A DNA stretch of 64,000 nucleotides from Notolepis coatsorum (GCA_963971535.1 OZ020593.1:40474766-40538765), one strand, 5' to 3'. Shown: positions 9,335 to 21,342, counted from the stretch's first letter. Numbers and translations: made by a program. Notes: generated by a model from the sequence alone, not told the origin.

Positions 9335-10273
9335 CTCTTTCAGTGCCACGCCTGGTTTTCCATTTTACCGCTTGAATGCCACCATCCGCGCCAATGTTAA
9401 CGTTAATATCGCCTAATCTATGTTTTAGATTATGGCTATGTGTCTAATCTGCCCATCGCATTATCAAAGACTATTTTCCAGACAGTGCTGTGAAGGCAGA
9501 TTGTTTTTTTATCGCGTTGTTGCCGTTTCAGAGCAGTTAGAAAAGCCCCCGTTTTGATATAAAAAACAGCTCATTCTGGAGCATTCTATGAAAATCGTCT
9601 TTTAGTAGAATATTCCACAACGTTGATATTCGTCTGCCTTTTTATGAATCGTTTTCAAATAAACGCTAGATGATCAATATTATACGTGCACGCACGCACA
9701 TTACGGCCGCGCGCGGATAATCGCCTCGTTGATTTCCTCTCGGAGTTTTACATTGAAACCGAAAGAAGACATTTCACAAAACAGCTTATAACTTCATCAA
9801 ACTTACTCTGATTATCCTACCACTGATAACATAGAGTCCTTACCTGACATCAGAGGGTATCCAACTGGTATATTCCAATTCCTGATCACCATCCGAAAAA
9901 ATCGATACGTGTATGGATCCAACGCGACACAGTGGATCTCCATGATCCGCGGGGATCTGAGGCTCCAGAATGAACTCTAGTAACCCCGGCTGGATCAGTG
10001 AACTGGAAAATGTGGAGTACCGGATTTTTTTCCCCATTCATTTTCATTGAGTCCATTCCAAAATCACTTATGTCATATGGGAGACGACAGGGGGCGCTTT
10101 TTTCCACAGTGATCACCGGCGCAGCTCGGCAATACTCGGGTAGGCTCGGGTGATGCAATAATTTTTCAGATCGCAAAAAAAATAATAATAATAATAATTC
10201 CGAGAAATCTCGTGAGTGGCTAGCAACCACCTATAAAAAAACACGAGAAATCTCGTGAGTGGCACTGAAAGAG
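9335..10273. mobile_element. Non-autonomous piggyBac-like element, 939 bp
   Basis: Flanked by TTAA at 9331-9334 and 10274-10277. Inverted ends are CTCTTTCAGTGCCAC and GTGGCACTGAAAGAG. The right subterminal region holds two copies of ACGAGAAATCTCGTGAGTGG. Length agrees with other copies (945 bp at 44590 and about 925 bp net at 26502). Minus-strand open frames at 9840-10230 show no similarity to piggyBac transposase that I can support. Confidence 0.8.
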
Positions 10274-10369
10274 TTAATGGTTAACATACCGCTGTATTCG
10301 TTCGGTACACTACACAGCCGTTCGGTACGGTACACACTGAAACGGTTCGGTACGGATACGTGTACCTTT

Positions 10370-11410
10370 CAGTGTTTCCCCTAGGATTTTTTTCAGGGGG
10401 GGTGGTAGGCCCCTAAAACGACTAGTGTTGTCGCAGGGCGCGCGTGTCACGGATACGTGGTGTCAACAGTGTCGTCATTAGGGATGGGTACCTTTCACAT
10501 TTATACCGGTACCTGTGAATCGATACCGGTACCCAACGGTACCTTTTTTCGGTACTTTAGTCTCAAGACATTTTATTTACCTACCTCAGTCGTGAAAAAA
10601 AATCCAAACTTCAAATAACTACAATTTCGACAGTTTTCGGCTTGCCATTGCTCCGACTGCTTTGTTGTTGAATCAAGTCAAATCCTAGGTAAGCATATAT
10701 TGTGCGTGTGAACGTTGACATGAAAAAAAAAAAAAGTAAAAAAGAAATTTTTTTTTTTTTTTATCTCTGTATCTCACTTGAATCGATACTCGGTAGTACC
10801 GACGTGTTTCGGTTTGGTACCTCAAAAGTACCGAATTCGGTACCCATCCCTAGTCGTCATAGACGCACGCAGTAAGGCGGTTGTTAGTATCTGTGCATTT
10901 CTCTACACTGAGCTGAAATGAAACTATTGCACATACATTTACTTATTTACAATTATACATACAGTAGTGACAACACGCATATGAACTATTTACAGGGAGG
11001 CACATACAACACTCATAACTATTTACAACCACAGAAAGGGAGAATGGCTTATATGAACTATCCAGTTGATATATCAACTTACATTAACTATCCAGTTCGT
11101 TTTTATAGTGTAACGTTTGGTTACTTGAAGGAGAGGGAGAGAGACACAGACTTGTTACGTGCGACGCTACAGTCTCGGAATGGATTTGGTAGCTTTTTTT
11201 CTGTGTTTCCGTAGACTGTGCCCCACCACTGTTTTAAAGTCTTAGTGAAGATTGATTTATATGAAAACCGATTTATGTATAATTTAGCTAGCTCGCCAAC
11301 GTTACTGTGATTTAAAGCAAACTTAAAAAAGAAAAGAAAAAACGTGTTTCTTCTTTAAATACATTTTATTTTTTATTTTTTTTCTGGAGGCAATGGTAGG
11401 GGAAACACTG
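10370..11410. mobile_element. CAGTGTTTCCCC-type DNA element with nested insertion
   Basis: Starts CAGTGTTTCCCCTAGG and ends TAGGGGAAACACTG. The flanking direct repeat is CCTTT (5 bp). The interior has AACTATCCAGTT and TATAGTGTAACGTTTGG segments that recur near 30060 and, inverted, near 60350. Confidence 0.7.
10479..10852. mobile_element. TAGGGATGGGTA hAT-like MITE, 374 bp
   Basis: Ends TAGGGATGGGTACC and GGTACCCATCCCTA are exact inverted copies. The 8-bp TSD GTCGTCAT (10471-10478 and 10853-10860) is exact. The subterminal motif GATACCGGTACC is reiterated. It has no coding capacity. It is the cleanest short member of a family with further copies at 33990, 51982 and 52795. Confidence 0.92.
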
Positions 11411-11424
11411 CCTTTACACCCCTA

Positions 11425-13317
11425 CTCCCATACAGTAATTTTTTTACGGAACCCTATTATAAACGATCTGCCAATGTGGTTCAGTAATTCTACATGCCAA
11501 AGCAAAGCACATTTGGCAGGTGGTGGATGCTAACATTGGGTCATTCATTCTACACCCTCTCGGGAAGGCGAGATTTTACGTTTTTGGTAAAAACGTAAAA
11601 TCCCTACATATAATTCCTTGTCATGGCTATATTGATGCACATAAAAGATTACCCATCTGTTGCGGATTAGCAGTGTATTTTCCTATGGATTCCGCTCGGG
11701 GAACGAGGCCAATATAATATCACGTCCACTAACCTTAGCTGTGTGAAAATTATGCTAGGTTACATGTTGTAAAATTATGTTAGGGGGTTGCATCTCCTAC
11801 ACAATTCAGTAGTTACTCTGGACTACCTACTAATATATTTATATATATATATTTATTATAACATAAGCACAAGGGTAACTTAAACGTATTGCAGGGTACG
11901 ACGGTACGTACTGCTGACGTTGGCACCAGATGTGTTATTAATAGCTATTTTCGGTGGTGTATCCCTAGTTTCTTTGTTTCAGAAGTATGAAATTTAAACT
12001 TGGTCCAATAAATGGAAGTGAAGTAGGATCCTGACACCTGAGAGTAATAGCAGTGTTGTTGACAAGGACAGTAGTGGTCATGACCTCAGATGGGGGTAAG
12101 ACTACTGAATTTTGACATGTTCTACTAAAGTGAAATATCCCTTTAACGGTCTAACTCCATAATTCAGTACTACATAGACAAGTCTTTTCACATGTTTTCA
12201 GAAATTATTTTCTAACATGTATAATGTGTTCAGAAACAAATATCTGAATTCCCTTTACACAGACATTAAAGATAGCCTATTCAAAGTATGTTCAGAAAAT
12301 CTTAATCTTAAAGGTAGAATTTTTTTGCCCATTTCTTTGAGATTTAATATTATGAATGTGTTTTTTAGGCCTAGTCATTTAGATTATGCTGCCTCAGATG
12401 AAGAACGATATAAGTCCGTTTGACGTTTTCAGAGGAAAAATGTTTTCAAACTTTTATCTAAAGATGGTAAGTTAGATTATTGTGTTCATTCATCGCTAAA
12501 GAGAGTAGAGGTTTGAGTACTTTTTCTGGTACTATAACTGCATGGGCTGTTATAGGCTAACAATTAATTAAACAATTCATATAATTAGTATGAATCATCT
12601 GGGGCTGGTATAAAAGCAGTCACGTCATACCATTTTAAGTAAGTTTGTTTCCAGGTGAAGACTTTAGACTTACTTGATCTGGGCTATATTCTACACTGTG
12701 TCCTCCTGAACCACATCCACAAAGGCACAACCATGCCTATTGATGTGATGCAGTGCCTACTACCCCAGCAGTGCCCTGTGGCTTGAAGTTCATACATGCA
12801 AATAGGGTCTAGTCCTTGTGGAATGTAGCTGTGAAATCCTTGCATGCCTCAAAGGCAGCTTTTTTCCCTCTGCCTTGGGAGTGGGGGTGGCAGTTCACAG
12901 CAGTTCACTTCAAGCCAGTGTACTGTAGTAGAGTCTGGGCAATGAGTAATGTTAGAGAAAAACAGATGCAGCCTAAAGGCCTCTGCGGCCATGGTTAGAC
13001 TAGTGTATTCCTGGCGTTTTTTTATAAGTTTTTGAATACGTTTCATGTCCCTATTACACAGAAATGCGTTTTTTGGCGTTTTTTTGTGGATACGGCTGAA
13101 ACGCAAAATTGTGTTTGCGTTTTGGAGATACGCTAAAAAACGCGCCGACAACAGCGTGTAGTTTGCACAGAGCCGTTGTTGCGAAAACGCCCATGCGCAG
13201 TAGATACCATCTGCGTGCCCTTCCGGTGACAACAGTGTGTGTGTGTTTGTGTTTGGGACATAGCTCCGTGTCCCAAATAGCTTCAGCTACCATGTGTTGT
13301 CAAGTTATTGTTATAAG
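11425..13317. other. Intron sequence, nothing supported
   Basis: No delimited element was found. There is a short inverted repeat around TTTTACGTTTTTGGTAAAAACG at 11573-11600, and CGTTTTTT-rich sequence from 13000 to 13150. The open frames lack recognisable similarity. Confidence 0.45.
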
Positions 13318-13433
13318 GACCCCAGTCCAAGCTACAACAGTCTGCATTCCCTTAACAATTGTTTTTATTGAGCCGTATTGTATTGTACCCATATGCAATA
13401 TGTTAAATAAAGTTTACATCCATTCATTCTGCT
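13318..13433 (+). repeat. LINE 3' tail ending AATAAAGTTT plus CATT repeats
   Basis: Carries CCCTTAACAATTG, then GCCGTATTGTATTGTACCC, then ATGCAATATGTTAAATAAAG and a short CATT tail. The same tail occurs at 51424, 57962 and, inverted, at 54395, 54568 and 58113. At 58113 it is attached to a reverse-transcriptase fragment, which identifies it as the 3' end of a non-LTR retroelement. Confidence 0.65.
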
Positions 13434-15322
13434 AGCATTACCGATTGCATGAGCAGCTGGCTAACGTGAGTTATCAGGATTCAGACCCTGTTAGCTCAGA
13501 GCTCCTCTTTCAACTTAACAAGCATTAAACAAAATGGCCCAGTCATCTATTCACCTTTGTTTAATACACACAGCGTTGTCTCTAATGTTATCTAACTACT
13601 GATAGCTCGCGATATCATCAGTTTGGTGCTGGCTAAGTAGTGTGAGCTAACGTTAGCTTCTAGCCACAATGCTATATTGTTATAATGGCATACTCCATTG
13701 ACGTTAGCATGCAGCTAACAATGCTACCGATCTTTTTTTAGACTAAACTATCCGCTCTTGGTGGTCACTTGTGTTGATGTTAGTTTTGTTTCATCAACAA
13801 ATGACAGGCAGAACACACAGTGAATGTATCCGTTTTGTTTATTGCACTTTTATTAGGCTTTGCTGAAAAATAATTGCTGCATTGGGTAACTAGGCAAAAG
13901 ATGGTGGCCGCCTTGTTGACATTTGCTTTGCAGGCACATTCAAGTTCTGATTGGTTGAAATTGCCTTCATGTTTGCCACCTACTGCCACCTACTGCTTTG
14001 GCAGTGTACTACATCAGTGTGCTCGGGTGACAAAAAAAAAAAAAAAAAACGAAAGTGTGACTCGAGGCGCACGACGTCGCGGCGAAACGCATATGACGAC
14101 GATACGAAAATTATACGAAAGGTGTAACCGACGCCTGCATGCTACAGAAACTTCAGAGCAACTGCAACACAACATCGGCGCGATTTCAGCGCGGTTGTTT
14201 TAGAGGGTCTTGTAGACTGTGTTGCTTGGACGTTGCGTACATGTCCCCCAAATCTAACCTAAACAACCGTTGCGTTGACCGGAATTTCTCTCATTTGACC
14301 GGTAGATTGAAATCTACCGGACACTGAGGCCGGCAACAATTTTTTCTAACGGAAACCCTGGCGCGCGGGCCGCATTAACACTACACTTTGATGTCAAGTA
14401 GGGGGCCGCAAAATATCATCCCTCGGGCCGCGAGTTTGAGACCCCTGGTCTAGTGCATGAGACCTCCGTTAGCTAGGTAGCTAACGTTAGCTCACGTTGG
14501 CTCACTGTTTAAATGAAATGACCCAGTAAACTAAATAGTTCACTTTAGTTTAATGAGGCGTTGTCTAACGTTATCTAGCCGGCTAGCAGTAGCTACAGAT
14601 AGCTCCTGATATCAATGTCTTATAACATAATTGACATTATTAGTTTTTGCAGCTGTTGGCTAATTAGCTATCATGCTTCATAACTGAACACTGCAAACAT
14701 CTTATACGTTTCAGACCCTGTTAGTCAAGTTGAACTATCGCTCTGACTGGGGACGCTGAGGGCATGCTGAATGTGGTTTGACCAAAGCAGAGTATACACA
14801 CAGACAGTGGAGCTGTTTGCAGATAGCAAGCATTTTGACTTGTTGCGTGGTGGCGATGTCTCTCAGATTAAAAACTACAAGTATAATTATATAATATTTT
14901 TATAATATAAAAAAATATATAATTTATAAAACCAAAAACGATCGGTATCGGCCGATATGGCTCATAGACGATCGGTGATCGGTATCGGTGGCAAAAAACG
15001 TGATCGGGGCATCCCTTTCACCCCATCCCTTCAGTAAATTAGCATCTAATTTGGACCTGTTTGGGTTGGAGGATAGGGCTCAGTAGGCGTGTACGATTTA
15101 AAGCGATAGTTTGGAGTTTTGGACATTTTAAGTTGTATGAAATACTTGCCAGAAGCAAAGCTATTGGCTTACTTACAGAGTCCAGTGGCCGGGAGTTCTG
15201 GCCGAGTTCCGAGGGAACTGGGAAGCTTTAGACGGGCAGATTTTTTTTTACATGGCGGTAAAAGGGTTATTTCTAACACAAAATCATCATCCCCCAGAAT
15301 TGTGAAATGGCTCATAGGCCGC
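13434..15322. other. Mosaic of truncated hAT-like ends
   Basis: Three isolated right ends are visible. One, at 14282-14360, has a GACCGGTAGATT palindrome and ends GGAAACCCTG, as at 63652. A Charlie-like end at 14400-14448 reads CGAGTTTGAGACCCCTG. A CGATCGGTATCGG-type end stops at 15018 with GGGGCATCCC. No partner left ends were found. Interior sequence at 14510-14900 resembles that of the element at 19365. Confidence 0.45.
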
Positions 15323-15651
15323 CAGGGAACAAAACAAGTACCCGCCAACCGCCAATGGCGGGCAGATTTAAGGTTTGGCGAGTAACAATGAGAGGTCTGC
15401 CTGCCACCTGGCGTGTAACAAAATAGTTCATATCGATACTCTTATTTTGAAAATCCTGTGCCGGGTCTCATTTCTGCCCCAAGCGCAGCTCCAGTCATAA
15501 TATCTATGGCTCCGGCAGCTAGCAACGTTCGGTTCATATCGATACTCTTATTTTGAAAAACCCCGTGGCAACTCGACGAGGTCATATCCGCCCAGTCCGT
15601 ACTAATGTCTGTGTGGCGCAGGGCGGTCAAGCAGAGGAGCAGGGCTACACA

Positions 15652-16511
15652 CAGGGAACAAACTTAACTTTTTGACTTACCAGCCATTTGACTGGTAGAT
15701 TTTAAAAACTACCAGCCAGGCAGATTTTTTACCAGCCAAAAATTTAAAATAGCTTTTTAGTATATCGCCATGTGTTATTATTACTATATAATACTCTCAT
15801 ATGCTATTTTCAATTAATATCATAAACAACATAAGGAATATTAGCATAATTTTGAGTGGACTGAAGGAATGAGTCAGCATTAATAGTTTTAAATGCAAAT
15901 AATTTATTGAAACATAGAAGTGGGGTCGGGGACACACACACTGTTTCAACTCACCACCCCTGCATCATATTGTAGTCTAGTCTGTCTTCAAACTTCCACT
16001 CCTCTCGAAACCTTTTTATATTTGAATATCAACATTATCTGTGCATCCTCAGTAATCCTGAGTTTACTACAATATACTCCTCTCCTGAGTCCTGACTAGT
16101 GACTTCATCGTCTTTCCAAACGCACGCACACACACAGAGAAAGGGAGAGTGCCCCCCCCCCATTTCCCTTTCCCCAGTCCACACTGTCTGCTGTTCTCTA
16201 TGGCTCTGCCGCTGATCAAGATTAGCTTGTTAGCTTACGCTAACATAACGTTCATTTCGGGCGATGTGGGCATAAAGGAATGGCGACGATGCAATGCATG
16301 TTAGATGCATTTGACCCGTTGTGAGAAGAAGAAAAAACCACAGACTTATTTCGGCTCGCAAAATAGGCGCACTGCTGTGTAGCTCTGCTCTCAGGGAACA
16401 AACTTAACTTTTTGACTTACCAGCCATTTGGCTGGTAGATTTTAAAAACGACCAGCCAGGCAGATTTTTTACCAGCCATTGGCGGTTGGCTGGTACTTAT
16501 TTTGTTCCCTG
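15652..16511. mobile_element. CAGGGAACAAA element inserted into its own relative
   Basis: Starts CAGGGAACAAACTTAACTTT and ends TTATTTTGTTCCCTG, with an exact 8-bp TSD GCTACACA (15644-15651 and 16512-16519). Its interior at 15652-16383 is the reverse complement of 16512-18288 once the MITE at 16894-17940 is removed, giving arms of about 720-730 bp. A short B-end to A-end unit (16392-16511) forms the centre. Confidence 0.75.
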
Positions 16512-16893
16512 GCTACACAGCAGTGCACCTATTTTGCGACCCAAAATAAGTGTGGTGTTTTTTCCTTCTCACAACGGGTCAAATGCATCTAACATGCTTT
16601 GCATCGTCGCCATTCCTTTATGCCCACATCGCCCAATTAACGTTACGTTAGCGTAAGCTAACAAGCTAATCCTGATCAGCGGCAGAGCCATAGAGAACAG
16701 AAGACAGTGTGGACTGGGGAAAGGGAAATGGGGGGGGGCACTCTCCATCTCTCTGTGTGTGTGCGTTTGGAAAGACGATGAAGTCACTAGTCACGACTCA
16801 GGACAGGAGTATATTATAGTAAACTGAGGATTACTGAGGATGGACAGATAATGTTGATATTCAAATATAAAAAAGTTTCGAGAGGAGTGGAAG

Positions 16894-17940
16894 TAGGCCT
16901 GCCACGATAACACATTTTGCTGGGCGATTAATTGCCCCCGAAAATATCGCGATAAGCGATATTATTGCGACCGGTTAGAGAATTTTTTTTTTGGAGAAAT
17001 TTATTTCCCAAAACTTTTATTTTGAAGCCCACCGCTCCGTCTTTTCCGGTGTTTAAGACTTTTATTTTGAAGCCCACCGACCGGACCGGAAGTATTGTTG
17101 TGATTATAGGTACTTTTTGGGTACCAGAAAAGTCACGTGAAACACTGCAGACCACTGAATAGAGACGCGTCTCTAGGATTTCATAATCATTATGTTTGCA
17201 GCAGGCACAAGTGCAATAAACAAAGGATACAGTCACTGTGTATTCTGCCTCATTTATTGATTAAACAAAACCGACATCAACACAATTTGCCACCGAGCGG
17301 AGAGTTTAGTCTCGCAAAAAGATCGCTGACTTGTTAAGGCTTGTTGTTAGGTTAGGTGCTAATGTTGTGCTAGCGTTTTAGCATGGCTATCGTACATAGC
17401 GTGATCAATATAACTCGCTATTGATTGTTTGTATGAGTAACGTTAATGCTAGTAGAATAGACACAACGTGAGGTAATCACCATCCATTTTAAACCGGTTA
17501 TTACCTAATGCTAACGTTAGCAAATAGACGCGACTGGTAACGTTACAGCTTGTTAGCCTAATGCTCGTTAACGTTAGCATAGACAGCCTAGCTAACGTTA
17601 ACGCTTGTAGAATAGACACAATGAGAGGTAACGTTAGCGTTAGCAGAATAGACACAACGAGGGTCTCGTTAATGTTGTTATTGATTGATTGAAAACTGTG
17701 TTTACTCTGTTTGTATGAGTAACGTTAATGCTAGTAGAATAGACACAAGACTCCTGTGCTGTGCTCTGTAGTAAAGCCAGCGGCCCGCCTCCCAACACGG
17801 ACAGTGACTGACAAGGGGCACTGGGTCCGCCTCATTAAAACAAACGCGCAAATAGCAATTAATCGCGCCCGTCAAAATCATTGCATTCATTTTAATTATC
17901 GCTGCAATTAATCGATTTATTGCTTATCGCGGCAGGCCTA
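16894..17940. mobile_element. TAGGCCTGCC hAT-like element, 1047 bp
   Basis: Ends TAGGCCTGCCACGATAA and TTATCGCGGCAGGCCTA. The 8-bp TSD AGTGGAAG (16886-16893 and 17941-17948) is exact. Subterminal ATCGCGATAAGCGATA repeats are present. The interior holds AATAGACACAACG-type short direct repeats and many AACGTTAGC blocks. Confidence 0.9.
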
Positions 17941-18680
17941 AGTGGAAGTTTGAAGACGGACTAGACTACAATATGATGCAGGGGTGGTGAGTTGAAACAG
18001 TGTGTGTGTGTCCTGACCCCACTTCTATGTTTCAATAAATTATTTGCATTTAAAACTATTAACGCTGACTCATTCCTTCAGTCCACTCAAAATTATGCTA
18101 ATATTCCTTATGTTGTTTATGATATTAATTGAAAATAGCATATGAGAGTATTATATAGTAATAATAACACATGGCGATATACTAAAAAGCTATTTATAAT
18201 TTTTGGCTGGTAAAAAATCTGCCTGGCTGGTAGTTTTTTAAATCTACCAGCCAAATGGCTGTTAAGTCAAAGTTAATTTTGTTCCCTGTTGCCGCGTTAC
18301 CTGTGAAACGGCTCCCGCACATAGTAATATACCAGCTCTTTCTAAGGAAAAGATTTGTGCTAAGTGATAGCAGAATCCGAAGTGCTGGAGGACAATGATT
18401 TTGTGTTAGAAATAGGTAGGCTAACTTTTTAGCCACCATGTTGTGGTGTGGGTTTGAAACGTTTTGGTTTCAAGCCCCTGTTCCAGTTCGCTTGGAAACC
18501 GGCCAGAACTCTTGACCACTGGACTCTGTAAGTAAGCTAATCGCTTTACATCCAGTATTTCATACAACTTAATGTCCAAAAATGTATCTTAATCCGTCTA
18601 TTACTTGGCAGTTGGCACAGGATTCTCGATATGAGCACCAGAATGACAAAAAAATAAACAAAGAGTTCTTGTTATGTCAA

Positions 18681-19155
18681 GGGCTGTACCGAATGCTTCG
18701 AAGCTTCGATCATAATGTTGACATTCAAATTCTAAATCAACATTAGAATTTTTAATACATTTTTAAATATATATATATTTTTAATCTTTTTTGTATGTCT
18801 ATTCAATCTGTTAAAATCAATGGGGTTTTTCTTCACAGTTGCAGATAAAGTTTAGGCTACACTAATATTATAGTATTATACTATAAGACGTCACAATCAC
18901 TTTCGTACCAACTGTGCCCTTATTGGATTATTTGTTGACGAAACTGATTAGTTATATTCATTAAAGAAAGTTGATTTAATAAAAAAAATACTCATTTAAT
19001 CAGATTAATCATTTTATTCAAATTGAGTATTTAGTTTGAGAATCTTTTTATTTTTATTTTTTTAATACATTTCTTTTTGACAGACATTCGAAGCTTCGTT
19101 CGAATACTTCAATAGAAGCTTTGAATGTTAAAAAATGGCATTCGGTACAGCCCTA
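18681..19155. mobile_element. Small TIR element with TTCGAAGC repeats
   Basis: Inverted ends GGGCTGTACCGAATGC and GCATTCGGTACAGCCCTA. TGTCAA is present on both flanks (18675-18680 and 19156-19161). Subterminal TTCGAAGCTTCG palindromes occur at both ends. The interior is AT-rich and non-coding. Confidence 0.65.
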
Positions 19156-19364
19156 TGTCAAAGCGATAGTATTTGTTTAGCTGAAGAAATGTTACATGAT
19201 AACAAAACAGAGATATTTTGAAGATGTAGCACGTTTTTAGGACTATTGTTATTAAGTGAACCAACACTTAAAACCCCCTATTGCAGCGATATGACAAAGA
19301 CACTGTCCTTGTTTACATTTTCATCATTCCTTGACTCTTTGAGTTTCCATTTGTGCCTTGCACT

Positions 19365-20123
19365 CAGGGAGCGAAATTAAAGCCCGCCAAGCGCCATTGG
19401 CGGGCAGATTTTACGTTTGGCGGGTGGGACTGAGAGGTCTGTCCGCTATGTGGCGGGCAACGAAACAGTCATGTGAAAACCGATCGAATAACATGATCCA
19501 ATTCTTAGCGGAGTTCTCACTCGCTGTCAAGCACACAGACATGCAACGCGCTGCTCCTCCCTCCTCCAGCCCCTCCCAACCCCATGTAAACAGAGGCTAG
19601 AGTCTAACGTTAGCTACCGTTACAAAATGACCCAGTCAACTATTCACTTTTAGTTTAATACTGAGGCATTGTCCGTTATCTAGCCGGCTAGCTACTGATA
19701 GCTCCCGATATCAACAAATGCTCCAGCAAGTCTAGTAGTGCATAATACCTCCGTTGGATAGGTAGCTACCTAGTACACGTTAGCTCCAGTAGGGTCCAGC
19801 TGCAGCGCTGGAGAATCCTTGCTGGAGCTGGAGGCTACAGTATAGGGTCCAGCTGCAGCACTGGAGAATCCTTGCTGGAGCTGGAGGCTACTCGAGTATA
19901 CACACAGACGGTGAACGTTTGCAGATAGCGAGCATTTTGACTTGTTGCGTGGTGGCGATGTCTCGCAGATAATACAACTACAAGTATGATTATATAATAT
20001 ATATATTTTATAAAAAAAAAGAAAAATAAAAAAAATTGGCTGGTAAGAAATATGCTTGGCGGATAGATTTTTCTCATCTACCAGCCACTGGCCGGTGAGT
20101 CAAAAAGTAAATTTCGCTCCCTG
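19365..20123. mobile_element. CAGGGAGCGAAATTA hAT-like element, 759 bp
   Basis: Starts CAGGGAGCGAAATTA and ends TAAATTTCGCTCCCTG. The 8-bp TSD CTTGCACT (19357-19364 and 20124-20131) is exact. The left end contains GCCAAGCGCCATTGGCGGG and the right end contains ACCAGCCACTGGCCGGTGAG, the same layout as the elements at 15323 and 50168. Confidence 0.9.
19791..19896. repeat. 53-bp tandem duplication
   Basis: Two head-to-tail copies begin AGGGTCCAGCTGCAGC and end GCTGGAGCTGGAGGCTAC, with one or two differences. They lie inside the element at 19365-20123. Confidence 0.85.
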
Positions 20124-20950
20124 CTTGCACTCCATTTTACTGTGTGTGATTGTAGGTGATTAACTCTCCCTCCTCCTTTTCCTCCCGTGTTTTATCAGGC
20201 CATCCATCGTCTCCTCACTCTTAATCCCCATCTCTGCTCGGACACGCCGGCCAGTCCCGTCCTGGCTAGTGTCAGGCGAGGTGGTAATGGCTACGCTGTG
20301 TCCGTGTAAAGGAGCAGCTTAGCCTCCTAGTCGCTCTGTACTGCCACTCTGTCACGCCGACGTGGGTGGCTGGGACACTGCTGGGGATATCAAGGAACTG
20401 TGAGTGTGTATGTGTGATCCACAGTGTCTGTGTTTGTGTGTGCGTACTTGTGCGTGTGTGTAATAATCCTGAGCACCCGTGGGATTTCTTTAGTTACACT
20501 GACTGAGGATGTGGCTGTTATAGAGCTTGTGTATAGGGACTATTTAGAGGGCGGCTCTTTTCCTTGGTGTCAAATATCTGTTTCCTCTTTAGCCATCAAT
20601 TATAATCCTGTCTCAGTAAGGTCACTTGAGGTAACGGCAGTCATATAGTCTATAACTTTTTGTTTTGTTTTTTTACACCCAACACAGTTACCCAGGAATA
20701 ACCTCGTCAGCTGTCGGTACAACTGGACCATCCCGTGTTTGTTGACCCGGGACTATGACCCCAAGTTTTGCTTTCAGACAAATAAGCAGGATTTCACATT
20801 TGATTATAGGACCCTGTCTTACACAAGGTACACAACAAACAAACTAGGATCACATTGTTCAATGCTTCATCTCCCCTTTAATCAGATGTGACATGTGCCG
20901 CTTCAGAATTCTCCATACTATATTGTATGCAATTTTCAGTTGCAAATAAT
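20124..20950. other. Apparently unique intron block with a possible exon
   Basis: A stretch without transposon ends, more GC-rich than its surroundings near 20200-20390. It contains the exon-like segment at 20688-20827, listed separately. Confidence 0.45.
20688..20827 (+). other. Exon-like open segment, function unknown
   Basis: The segment follows CACAG after a T-rich tract and ends ACAAG|GTACAC. One frame stays open for all 46 codons (LPRNNLVSCRYNWTIPCLLT at the start, FDYRTLSYT near the end). I recognise no family. It lies between RIC1 exons whose joint reading frame is already continuous, so it would have to be an alternative or unrelated exon. A chance open segment remains likely. Confidence 0.2.
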
Positions 20951-21342
20951 TAGGGCTGACCCCTAGTCGAATAGTCGACTAATCGATCGAAAGGAGCCGT
21001 AGTCGACTGCCGCCAACCTTAGCCGAAAAAAAAAAGAGAATATTATATATATATAGTTTAATTTCTTTTTATCATTCTTTCCAAAAGAAAAGGCTAACTG
21101 CCTAAGAAAACAGGCACAGAGGCACTGAAATGATTTCACCCATCTAATGAACACACTAGACTAGACAAATATCAAGATGTATCCATCAGTGGACCAATTG
21201 CATGCTTTTGCAGAGGACAATAAGCCTTCCGTCAGACATTAAGCACCCCCACAGCCCAAATGGAATGATTTTTATGACTTTTATCGGCTCATTTTGGCCA
21301 ATCATAGTCGACTATCCAAATGCTTAGTCGGGGACAGCCCTA
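20951..21342. mobile_element. TAGGGCTGACC hAT-like MITE, 392 bp
   Basis: Ends TAGGGCTGACCCCTAG and GGACAGCCCTA. The 8-bp TSD CAAATAAT (20943-20950 and 21343-21350) is exact. The subterminal motif AGTCGACTA is repeated at both ends. A truncated relative ends at 47427. Confidence 0.9.

Larger units (their letters stand above)
9109..11424. mobile_element. hAT-like element carrying nested insertions, 2316 bp
   Basis: The left end is TAGGGGTACACA and the right end is ACACCCCTA, with flanks CTCTCATA (9101-9108) and CTCCCATA (11425-11432), 7 of 8 identical. CGGTACGG-type repeats lie inside both ends. It holds a piggyBac-like element (9335-10273) and a CAGTGTTTCCCC element (10370-11410), which itself holds another insertion. 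Confidence 0.7.
15323..18288. mobile_element. CAGGGAACAAA hAT-like element, outer copy
   Basis: The left end begins CAGGGAACAAAACAAGTACC and the right end finishes TTAATTTTGTTCCCTG. It is interrupted by a second copy of the same family in opposite orientation (15652-16511) and by an unrelated MITE (16894-17940). The flanks share only GCCGC, so its own TSD is not clean. Confidence 0.55.

Noticed and set aside
9840-10230. Minus-strand frames inside the 9335 piggyBac-like element as a possible transposase relic
   Set aside because: A weak resemblance could not be extended to any catalytic motif, and the element length equals that of the non-autonomous copies.
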